The notes below the pieces were generated by a model. The model was given only the letters and a program-made list of their open reading frames with translations. It made no database searches and was not told the origin of the DNA. A stretch of DNA of 9,725 nt from JAYRWN01 sp041917975 (lineage in GTDB: Bacteria > Bacteroidota > Bacteroidia > Chitinophagales > Saprospiraceae), in the NCBI GenBank assembly GCA_041917975.1, contig JAYRWN010000220.1:1-9725 (forward strand), given 5' to 3'. The position numbers and the translations under genes were made by a program. Shown here piece after piece: positions 1 to 5,897 of the stretch (positions are counted from its first letter, which is position 1; every line of letters starts with the position of its first letter).

Positions 1-177
1 AGCCGGTGCCTTGGCAGCCTTTGCCGCTGGCTTAGCCGCAGCCTTTGGTTTCGGTCCGCGTTTAGCCGGTGCCTTGGCAGCCTTTGCCGCTGGCTTAGCC
101 GCAGCCTTTGGTTTCGGTCCGCGTTTAGCCGGTGCCTTGGCAGCCTTTGCCGCTGGCTTAGCCGCAGCCTTTGGTTT
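1..177 (-). repeat. 63-bp perfect tandem repeat, about 2.8 copies, inside the basic-tail gene
   Basis: Copies start at 1, 64 and 127. They are identical at nucleotide level until the third diverges after position 177. The unit encodes 21 residues containing AAKAPAKRGPKPKAAAKPA, so copy-number changes preserve the reading frame. More degenerate versions of the same motif continue to about position 300. The array reaches the window edge, so the true copy number is unknown. Identity at synonymous sites suggests recent slippage or unequal recombination. Confidence 0.95.
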
Positions 178-645
178 ACTCGCTGATTTAGCTTTAGCAG
201 TTGATTTGGCTGCTTTAGCTGGTTTGGCAGCTGCTTTAGTTTTTGGTCCACGTTTTGCTGGCGCTTTCGCAGCTGCTTTGGCTGCAGCTTTCGGTTTCGC
301 AACTTTAACGGGATTTTTAACTGCAGCAGATTTTACCACATTTTTAGGTTTGGATTCCTTACCTGCTTTAATTACTGAATTTTCCACGTGACTATACATT
401 TGTGATGTTATATAATAATGAGCATGGGGATCGTTGATCCAAACATGATCATCTAATAAAAACCGATACTGATATTCTTGTCCGCTAATTAATTTAACTG
501 TCCCTTCAAAAGAACCATCTTTTTTTCGTTGCATTTGAATGGACTGATTTCTATTCCAATTATTAAAATCACCCACTAAAGCAACTGACTTTGCATTGCC
601 GACAACTTCTTTGGAAACTTTAAAAATAACTTTAGTTGATTTCAC
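1..645 (-). CDS. Glycogen-binding (CBM48/AMPK-beta-like) domain protein with histone H1-like Lys/Ala tail, 3' end outside window
   Basis: 215 codons are visible and no stop is reached, so the C terminus is missing. Residues 1-80 look like an early-set glycogen-binding domain of the AMPK-beta/isoamylase N-terminal type: a strand, then VALVGDFNNWN (21-31), and YQYRFLLDDHVWINDP (58-73), carrying the aromatic residues (W30, Y60, W69) expected at carbohydrate-binding positions. From about residue 97 the protein becomes almost only Lys, Ala and Pro, with no acidic residue. KRGPK occurs at 131-135, 174-178 and 195-199, recalling AT-hook or histone H1 tails but lacking the canonical GRP core. The start is GTG at 645-643: an in-frame TAA lies two codons upstream and the first ATG falls inside the domain. 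Small early-set proteins occur in Bacteroidota; I infer that the basic tail binds DNA or another polyanion. The nucleic-acid role is a guess, while the domain call is fairly secure. Confidence 0.82.
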   Translation of the reverse strand, partial: MKSTKVIFKVSKEVVGNAKSVALVGDFNNWNRNQSIQMQRKKDGSFEGTVKLISGQEYQYRFLLDDHVWINDPHAHYYITSQMYSHVENSVIKAGKESKPKNVVKSAAVKNPVKVAKPKAAAKAAAKAPAKRGPKTKAAAKPAKAAKSTAKAKSASKPKAAAKPAAKAAKAPAKRGPKPKAAAKPAAKAAKAPAKRGPKPKAAAKPAAKAAKAPA

Positions 646-674
646 TAGTTATATTAAAAACACTATTTATGAGA

Positions 675-682
675 CAAAATTA
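675..682 (-). promoter_or_regulatory. Candidate -7 box for the glycogen-binding/H1-like gene
   Basis: On the minus strand the octamer TAATTTTG matches the Bacteroidota -7 consensus TAnnTTTG exactly and ends 30 bp before the GTG start. No convincing -33 TTTG box was found at the usual spacing. The surrounding sequence is AT-rich, so a chance match is possible. Confidence 0.35.
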
Positions 683-740
683 TAAACAATTTTAAATAGT
701 AGATATTTTTTTCTAATATTTCTTACTGATTTTCACTATT

Positions 741-896
741 TTATACAGGTTTTTCTGATTCAATACCCAAATAACCTACCATTTTCCCTGCTTTAGTAAT
801 TTCATGGTCCACGTTACACTCAATTTGTTTAGGTCACAGAAACCTTGATCTATATGGTTCTTTACCAAACTTAATAACTACAAAAATATTGCCTAA
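741..896 (-). pseudogene. Remnant of a small minus-strand gene, family not recognised
   Basis: One minus-strand frame from 896 to the TAA at 743-741 reads like a real protein interrupted by a single TGA at 836-834. It contains NIFVVIKFGKEPYRSRFL before the stop and IECNVDHEITKAGKMVGYLG after it, with mixed charged and hydrophobic composition unlike random AT-rich translation. A TAA precedes it at 899-897 and no ATG is available, so the 5' end has also decayed or the true start is shifted. A TAnnTTTG match (TAATTTTG) lies upstream at 928-921, as expected of a former promoter. I do not recognise the family. It could be the tail of a larger lost gene; the gap to the next remnant (985-1622) is AT-rich and seems noncoding. 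Confidence 0.45.
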
Positions 897-984
897 TTAT
901 TGAATTTTCCGAATTTTATGCAAAATTATATATTAATTAAACCAAAAATGTGTAAAATTTAGTACCTAATCAATAAAATGCTGA

Positions 985-1622
985 CTATTTCTGGTAAAAT
1001 ATTTTGATTGACCAATTTAATTGGACGCGACGATTAAACGTTTTCGTCCAGCCAAACAGTTTGGCTAACCACTTTGTATCTTTTTGGTTCTCGCTAGGTC
1101 GGGTTAGGGCTAAAAGTACTAATTCGGGTATTAGCTGCAACCAATAATCTAAAAATTCGGTTTTTTGAATTTAGGTAATCCCAGGTGACTTCAAATTTAT
1201 TCACCGAATTAGCTGAAGAAATTACTCCATGTAACTCCCATGAGCCAATTAAGTCCTCAGTCAGTATTTTTCGAGCTCGTCAAAAACATCCCTCATCAGA
1301 AAAATCTTTGATTATTAATACTCCAATAAGACAGCTTCATTTTTACCGGGAATATCATGGAATACTGTAAAACCAGGCACCTACAAAAAATTAAAACTTT
1401 CCGTAGGTAGAGTAATCCTCTACGGCGCCCAGCCTGGTACCAACATGTTTTTAAGGCCATAATATTTGGCTATAACCGCAGGGGTAATATTTAGATAATA
1501 CACCCATCGTATGCATTGCATTTTATTTGGAATTGAGTTAACTGATGAGAAAATCACCGACTGGCCGGCTTCAGAATCTTTAATTAATTCTCTTTAGTAG
1601 TCTTAGGCTGCACCTCATCCAC
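985..1622 (-). pseudogene. Decayed minus-strand gene of about 205 codons with several stops and frameshifts, family unknown
   Basis: Following the minus strand and allowing frame changes rebuilds a continuous protein-like sequence. It begins near GTG 1622 (VDEVQPKTTKE) and shifts frame near 1593 to give LIKDSEAGQSVIFSS and YYLNITPAVIAKYYGLKNM. It passes TAG at 1422-1420 and 1383-1381, then gives VPGFTVFHDIPGKNEAVLL. It passes TAA-TAA at 1317-1312, then FLMRDVFDELEKY and TGA at 1263-1261. It shifts frame for LIGSWELHGVISSANS and shifts back before 1170 for LDYWLQLIPELVLLALT and KWLAKLFGWTKTFNRR, ending at TAG 987-985. Each in-frame TAG or TAA is one C-to-T change from a Gln codon and the TGA one from CGA, as expected of mutational decay. 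The flanking blocks share one frame, so the two inner shifts compensate. The family is not recognised. Confidence 0.6.
1372..1438. other. Inverted-repeat cluster able to form a branched hairpin
   Basis: An outer stem pairs ACCAGGC (1372-1378) with GCCTGGT (1432-1438). Inside it, ACCTAC (1379-1384) pairs with GTAGGT (1403-1408). Alternatives are CCGTAG (1401-1406) with CTACGG (1419-1424), or an AGAG/CTCT hairpin around 1409-1420. It lies inside the decayed gene at 985-1622 and contains two of its stop codons, so it may be accidental. Confidence 0.35.
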
Positions 1623-1674
1623 AATAAAATTACAAGAATTAAACTATTTAGAAATCCCGGTCCGTAATCACTAT

Positions 1675-3528
1675 TTATTCAATAATCTCCTCCCTACCCC
1701 GGAGCAATATCATGTGTTTATTTTTGATTTGGTCATTCCTGCCGCGCAAAATGCTTGGTAGAATATCCTTCAAATGTTGAGCGGTCAAAACCCTTGGCAA
1801 TAATACATAATCAGCACCTGCTTCATACATTTCCAGGGCATTTTGAATATTTTCAGCAGTCACTATTATCCGGGCATGCGGACATAATTGTTGCATTTGT
1901 TTAACCAGAGTCAAATTATTTGTACCAACTAATATAGAATCAGGAATGGTGGATACAACTAAATCCACCTCTTCTATCCCTGAGTGGTGTAAGGTATCAA
2001 TGTGGGAAACATCACCATAAATGGCCTTTATGCCAATATTACTAAGCCGCTCATGAATATTGGGGTTAAAATCCACGACCACCAGCTTAGACATCAATTC
2101 TGCATTGTTATCCTTATTGTCCAAACGAAGTTCGGCTATCAATGAGCTGGCGGTCTTGAAAAATCCTAACAAAGCAATATCTTTTTGTGCTCCGAAAACA
2201 TTCTGTTCTGACTTAAACTTAAAATCCTTTAATCCCAATTTGGTAAATAGAAAGGCGAATTTTTTCTGCAGTGAGTCACTGTATTTTATCAGGTAGGGTG
2301 TCAAGATAGAGGTAATCACAAAAGTAAATATAATCATAGATAATAGCTCTGGTCGAATATGACCTGCCGTGACTCCTAAGGTGGCAATGACCAAAGAAAA
2401 CTCGGACATATTGGCCAGGTTAATGCTCGGCAATAGTGATATACGGTGACCCTGTTTTAATAAATATAAAATGGGATAAACGGAAATAATCCGTGATATA
2501 AAAATAAATAACGCTGCGACGGCAGCTGAAATTAATATGTTTGGATGATTCATCGGATTAGGAACTGTCATTCCCAACGCCACAAAAAATAAAGCCATAA
2601 AAAAATCCCTGATACTAATCACCTTTGCTATCACATCCAGGTTATAGGGAAAAGTAGAAATCGCTATTCCCGCTATTAATGCCCCCATCTCCATAGATAA
2701 CCCTAACCACGATGCCAAGGCGCAGATAGCAAAACACCACCCTAGCGACGCCACCAGGACTAATTCCGGGACTTTAGCAATGGCTTCAAACAAACGTGGT
2801 AAAATATATTTGCCGATTAAAAATGCCACAAATACCAATGCCCCACCCTTCAAAAAGGAAACAATGATTTCAAAAATTCTGGGGTCAGCTAAATTGGGTT
2901 GCAAGCCTAAAATTACAATAGCCCAAATATCTTGGAATACCAGTATGCCCAAGGTTATGCGTCCCGGGACAGTATCTAACTCTGATTTTGCATATAATAA
3001 TTTGACTACTATCGCTGTCGAACTAATCGCACAGCATACCGCCAAATAAAATAAATCATACTGTCCCTCGTGCATACCATACCCCAGCAATCCGAAAAAA
3101 AATAACCCTAATAGTGCACTGATTATGAATTGCCAAACACCCGAGAGAATGAGCGCTTTACCGGATTTGCGTAATTTTTTGATATCAATCTCTAAACCAA
3201 TCATAAAAAGCAAAAGGATCAAACCTATTTCAGAGATAAGTTCAATATTGCTCTGGTCATTAACCCAACCAAAACCTATTTCCGGTCCAATAATTACTCC
3301 GGCCAGAATATACGCCACCAACATGGGCTGCTTAGCAAAATGAGCTAAAAAGGCTAGAACAGTTGCGGCAAGAATACTTAACCCAATATTGTTAATCAAG
3401 TCATGTCCAATGCCTCCATGTTCGTTGCCTTGAGCAAAAACATGGGTGGGCCAAAATGCGCTGAGCAAAACTAACCCCAAAACTAAAATTGCTCTGGCGC
3501 TGTGGATTGATAATTGGTTATTAAGCAT
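1675..3528 (-). CDS. Kef-type (CPA2) cation:proton antiporter with C-terminal RCK/TrkA-N domain
   Basis: This 617-residue inner-membrane protein probably exchanges K+ or Na+ for H+ in pH and cation homeostasis. A hydrophobic, signal-like segment (about 12-32, ending VFAQ) precedes the antiporter core of about 12 helices (about 45-415). Family hallmarks are GVIIGPEIGFG (77-87), LLFMIGLEID (106-115), SSTAIVVKLL (169-178) and FQD at 198-200, the helix pair carrying the proton-coupling Asp in Kef proteins. Residues 449-590 form a Rossmann/RCK regulatory domain (KLVVVDF, AIYGDVSHIDTL, VDLVVSTIPD). Its nucleotide loop reads IALLGFFKTASSL rather than the expected GxGxxG, so NAD(H) binding may be altered or lost. 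No glutathione-gated KefB/KefC signature was identified, so those names are withheld. The ATG is supported by the signal-like N terminus and an exact TAnnTTTG box 20 bp upstream. Confidence 0.93.
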   Translation of the reverse strand: MLNNQLSIHSARAILVLGLVLLSAFWPTHVFAQGNEHGGIGHDLINNIGLSILAATVLAFLAHFAKQPMLVAYILAGVIIGPEIGFGWVNDQSNIELISEIGLILLLFMIGLEIDIKKLRKSGKALILSGVWQFIISALLGLFFFGLLGYGMHEGQYDLFYLAVCCAISSTAIVVKLLYAKSELDTVPGRITLGILVFQDIWAIVILGLQPNLADPRIFEIIVSFLKGGALVFVAFLIGKYILPRLFEAIAKVPELVLVASLGWCFAICALASWLGLSMEMGALIAGIAISTFPYNLDVIAKVISIRDFFMALFFVALGMTVPNPMNHPNILISAAVAALFIFISRIISVYPILYLLKQGHRISLLPSINLANMSEFSLVIATLGVTAGHIRPELLSMIIFTFVITSILTPYLIKYSDSLQKKFAFLFTKLGLKDFKFKSEQNVFGAQKDIALLGFFKTASSLIAELRLDNKDNNAELMSKLVVVDFNPNIHERLSNIGIKAIYGDVSHIDTLHHSGIEEVDLVVSTIPDSILVGTNNLTLVKQMQQLCPHARIIVTAENIQNALEMYEAGADYVLLPRVLTAQHLKDILPSILRGRNDQIKNKHMILLRGREEIIE

Positions 3529-3923
3529 GGTTAATTCCTTTTCTTATCAAAGATAGAAAAAAGTTACCGCCTTCATGGCACTCAATATTCTCTCTCCAAT
3601 CTTGGTTAATTAAATCCTTACATCTCACCCCGAACGGACCGAATACTTTCGATCTACCGGTGTATCGCATTGCGCGAATCCGGTGACTTGGTGCTTTGTT
3701 TATCCCGGATTCATGAAGCCCGCTTTATCCAGTCAATAAATTCGTACGTAAACAAAAGTTTGAATTTAGACTCACGGATATCGTCTTATACGTTTTAATC
3801 TCACCTTATATATATACTACATTTACAAACAAGGGAGAATGCCAATCTTAATTAAATTTTACTCACCCTGTAGAAAATATTTACCTCATGTTTATTCGGA
3901 CGTAGTGCTGTTCCTGTGGACTT
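3529..3923. other. 395-bp intergenic region with a GC-richer hairpin patch upstream of the antiporter gene
   Basis: Both flanking genes are on the minus strand. Around 3620-3720 the sequence becomes richer in G+C than the AT-rich remainder. GAATCCGG (3676-3683) pairs with CCGGATTC (3705-3712), an 8-bp stem with a 21-nt loop. On the minus strand one frame stays open for about 67 codons; from its ATG (3670-3668) it would give a 49-residue peptide starting MRYTGRSKVFGPFG and overlapping the antiporter start. I cannot tell a small gene from a structured leader or a dispersed intergenic element. The part from about 3725 to 3923 shows nothing convincing. Confidence 0.4.
3548..3555 (-). promoter_or_regulatory. 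Candidate -7 box for the Kef-type antiporter gene
   Basis: TATCTTTG on the minus strand matches TAnnTTTG exactly and ends 19 bp before the ATG, which would leave a short leader of roughly a dozen bases. The nearest upstream TTG is 27 bases from the box, longer than the usual spacing, so the -33 element is doubtful. Confidence 0.4.
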
Positions 3924-4496
3924 TCAGGTCAAAGGCATCTTCTTCTGCTCCTGACAATAGTTGATAAGTACATTTATTCGTCTAATGCGCGTTTCATCGC
4001 GTTTAGCACTAATAACCCACCGCATTATTTGCTTACGATATCCGGCTGGTTGTCGGTTAAAAAATTGTTGGGCATCCGGGTAATTTTTCCACCATTGGGG
4101 CCAATCTGCAATTATTAAAGACGGGTCATCATAAGCTAATTTTATTTTGACATTGTTTTGCAGCCGTCGATTTTTATAAACGGCTAAACCTGATTTGGTC
4201 ACTTTACCTTCTTTTATAAGCTGTTTCATTTTTGCTAAATTGATGTCACTCCAGTTGCTGTTCGGTCTTCGGGGAGTAAAACGTATTTTATATCTTTGAC
4301 GATCTACTGTATGGCGCACACCATCAATCCACCCAAAACAAAGCGCCATATCTACGGATTCAGACCAGGTTATACTGGGAACACCGGAACCGATTTTATA
4401 GAACCCGATCCATTGTTCAGTCAGACTATTGTGGTGGGCCGCAAACCACTGGTATAATTGATCCGGCGTTTGGAAATACTGCACCTGGTCCATCAC
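3924..4496 (-). CDS. YdeI/OmdA-family protein
   Basis: The 190-residue product matches the YdeI or OmpD-associated family, known in databases as bacteriocin-protection-like. Signatures are WIGFYKIGSG (29-38), the core CFGWIDGV (53-60), RFTPRRPNSNWSDIN (72-86), and the C-terminal block GYRKQIMRWVISAKRDETR (152-170) typical of the OmdA domain. Length is normal for the family and the protein appears complete and cytoplasmic, with no signal peptide. The precise biochemical role of the family is poorly defined; a link to envelope stress or peptide resistance comes from studies of enterobacterial YdeI and need not apply here. The start has two consecutive ATGs and either may be used. It is transcribed alone, divergently from the PAS gene, with a 96-bp shared upstream region. 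Confidence 0.9.
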   Translation of the reverse strand: MMDQVQYFQTPDQLYQWFAAHHNSLTEQWIGFYKIGSGVPSITWSESVDMALCFGWIDGVRHTVDRQRYKIRFTPRRPNSNWSDINLAKMKQLIKEGKVTKSGLAVYKNRRLQNNVKIKLAYDDPSLIIADWPQWWKNYPDAQQFFNRQPAGYRKQIMRWVISAKRDETRIRRINVLINYCQEQKKMPLT

Positions 4497-4560
4497 TAAA
4501 AAAAGATTTAATCAGTTTAAAAATAGTTTATTTTATATATTGTGAATTATTTCAGGAAGC

Positions 4561-4590
4561 AACCGTTAGGGAAAATGCTAAAAAACGGTT
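4561..4590 (+). promoter_or_regulatory. Inverted repeat just upstream of the PAS gene start
   Basis: AACCGTT (4561-4567) and AACGGTT (4584-4590) are perfect inverted repeats separated by 16 bases, ending two bases before the ATG of the PAS gene. They could be an operator half-site pair or an mRNA hairpin covering the start region. It lies in the 96-bp divergent intergenic region, but is too short to exclude chance. Confidence 0.25.
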
Positions 4591-4592
4591 AG

Positions 4593-4988
4593 ATGGCATA
4601 TCAAGAAATAGAAATAATTCTAAGTAGACAACTAGCTGAATATCTTTCAGTTCCGGTATTTATTGTCGACCCGGAAGGTAACTTGATTTTCTATAATGTC
4701 CCGGCAGAAATTATTCTGGGCCAGAAGTTCGGGGATACCGGCCCCATGACTGTACACGAATGGTCCAATATGTTTTATCCTGAATATGATGACGGAAGTT
4801 CTTTCCCCGCTGAGGAATTACCATTAATCAAAACTCTAAAAGAACGTTCACTTTTTCATGGCCAGTTTTGGATCAGAAATTATAATCGGGTTAGGCATAA
4901 ATTATCCGTAAGTAGTTTCCCAATTCTAAGCTCTTCAAATCGTTTCTTAGGCGGAATGGCCGTTTTTAAATCGGACCAATCCATATGA
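4593..4988 (+). CDS. Stand-alone PAS-domain protein
   Basis: The product is 131 residues and essentially a single PAS domain: a leading helix (ILSRQLAEYLSVPVFIVD), then PEGNLIFYNVPAEIILG (28-44) typical of the PAS N-terminal sheet and helix. Glu/Tyr-rich central helices follow, with FHGQFWIRN (88-96) and a final strand pair ending RFLGGMAVFKSD (117-128). No kinase, GGDEF or HTH output domain is attached, and there is no signal peptide, so it is likely a cytoplasmic sensor or a partner subunit. No heme-binding His or flavin-binding NCRFLQ motif is visible, so the ligand is unknown. Its TGA overlaps the next gene's ATG (ATGA at 4985-4988), implying translational coupling with the MBL-fold hydrolase, its most probable functional partner. 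Confidence 0.85.
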   Translation: MAYQEIEIILSRQLAEYLSVPVFIVDPEGNLIFYNVPAEIILGQKFGDTGPMTVHEWSNMFYPEYDDGSSFPAEELPLIKTLKERSLFHGQFWIRNYNRVRHKLSVSSFPILSSSNRFLGGMAVFKSDQSI

Positions 4989-5818
4989 TAGCTAGATTTT
5001 GGGGAGCGCGCGGTTCAATCCCTACTTTTAGTAAGGAAACACAAAACTTTGGAGGTAATACCCCATGTGTGACTGTCGTTGAGAAAGGACAAGTTTTAAT
5101 CTTGGATGCAGGCTCGGGAATAAAAAGGTTTGGTGAGAGTGAAATGGCCAAATCATTTAGCGAATTTCATATTTTACTAACTCATATGCACCTGGACCAC
5201 ATTCAAGGATTAGGCTTTTTTGGTCCTTTATACAATCCCAATTGTACAGTACATATTTATGGTCCGGCCCAGTCCCCCGAAGTGTTGTTTGGAGAATTAT
5301 CCAAATACTTATCTCCTCCCCTTTTTCCTGTCCGCATCAGAGATTTCGCGGCCAGCCTTAAATTCTATGGCTTGCCCGCTTCAAGGTTGCAGGTTGGTTC
5401 GTTTAGCATTGAATCAGCTTATGTTATACATCCGGGTCCAACTTTAGGATATCGCATCCGCACCAGCCAGGGCGTCGTCACCTATATCCCTGATCATGAA
5501 ATGGCTTTAGGCGCCCATCAATTTCCGCGTGAACCAGAGTGGACGTCAGGTTACGCCCTGGCCAAAGATGCCGATCTGCTCATCCACGATGCACAATATA
5601 CCCCAGAAGAATATAATCTGCGGAAAGGCTGGGGGCATAGCTCTATCGAACATACTCTGCAATTTGGGGATTTGGTGAAAGTTAAAAGACTCGCCTTATT
5701 TCATCATGACCCCATTCACTCGGACCACTTCTTGCAAGATATGTACCTAAAACATGCCCATAACCGGTGGCCCTTCCACGTAATCGTCTCCAAGGAAGGT
5801 GATTCCATTGAGATTTGA
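4985..5818 (+). CDS. MBL-fold metallo-hydrolase (GARGS-type, PhnP/cyclic phosphodiesterase-like group)
   Basis: This 277-residue cytoplasmic protein has the metallo-beta-lactamase fold. The N terminus FWGARGSIP (5-13) with NFGGNTPCV (21-29) and ILDAGSG (39-45) is typical of the phosphodiesterase-like MBL group. The metal motif is HMHLDH (H67, H69, D71, H72). Further likely ligands are H149 (VIHPG), D170 (YIPDHE) and the His pair in LFHHDPIHSD (238-247). All expected metal ligands seem present, so it should be active, probably with two Zn2+, Mn2+ or Fe ions. Candidate substrates are phosphodiesters or cyclic nucleotides, by family analogy only. It overlaps the PAS gene by 4 bases and lies 79 bp upstream of trkH. 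A full-length, intact gene with confident fold but unknown substrate. Confidence 0.9.
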   Translation: MIARFWGARGSIPTFSKETQNFGGNTPCVTVVEKGQVLILDAGSGIKRFGESEMAKSFSEFHILLTHMHLDHIQGLGFFGPLYNPNCTVHIYGPAQSPEVLFGELSKYLSPPLFPVRIRDFAASLKFYGLPASRLQVGSFSIESAYVIHPGPTLGYRIRTSQGVVTYIPDHEMALGAHQFPREPEWTSGYALAKDADLLIHDAQYTPEEYNLRKGWGHSSIEHTLQFGDLVKVKRLALFHHDPIHSDHFLQDMYLKHAHNRWPFHVIVSKEGDSIEI

Positions 5819-5852
5819 TTTTTTTGACTTCCTAATCATATTAAATTTTTCC

Positions 5853-5881
5853 TTGGTGTATGCTATTTTACTCTAATTTCG
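5853..5881 (+). promoter_or_regulatory. Candidate promoter for trkH-trkA
   Basis: TTG (5853-5855) is followed after 18 bases by TAATTTCG (5874-5881), a 7-of-8 match to TAnnTTTG at roughly the spacing used by the Bacteroidota housekeeping sigma factor. It ends 16 bp before the TTG start, implying a very short leader. Read-through from the PAS-MBL genes is also possible, since no strong terminator is visible after 5818. Confidence 0.35.
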
Positions 5882-5897
5882 CGCCATATTTTGACGC

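Noticed and set aside
1..177. Possible CRISPR array
   Set aside because: Repeats are directly adjacent without unique spacers and translate as an in-frame protein repeat.
11..391. Ala/Gly/Leu-rich plus-strand open frame across the repeat region
   Set aside because: It is the antisense shadow of the Lys/Ala-rich tail. The minus strand carries a recognisable glycogen-binding domain in the same continuous frame, and the shadow has no domain.
1022..1066. Short hairpins GGACG/CGTCC and AGCCAAA/TTTGGCT as a terminator
   Set aside because: No T-tract follows on either strand, and they lie inside the best-preserved block (KLFGW) of the decayed gene, where codon content explains them.
1185..1370. 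61-codon plus-strand open frame
   Set aside because: It is antisense to the reconstructable minus-strand gene remnant, which has the better protein-like sequence, and it has no recognisable domain or upstream signal.
2060..3343. Plus-strand open frames inside the antiporter gene
   Set aside because: They are antisense shadows of an intact, well-conserved antiporter and RCK coding sequence.
3529..3720. ydaO/yuaA-type c-di-AMP or other K+-related riboswitch in front of the antiporter gene
   Set aside because: I could not identify the conserved core of any known riboswitch class; only one simple hairpin is clear, so no class is assigned.
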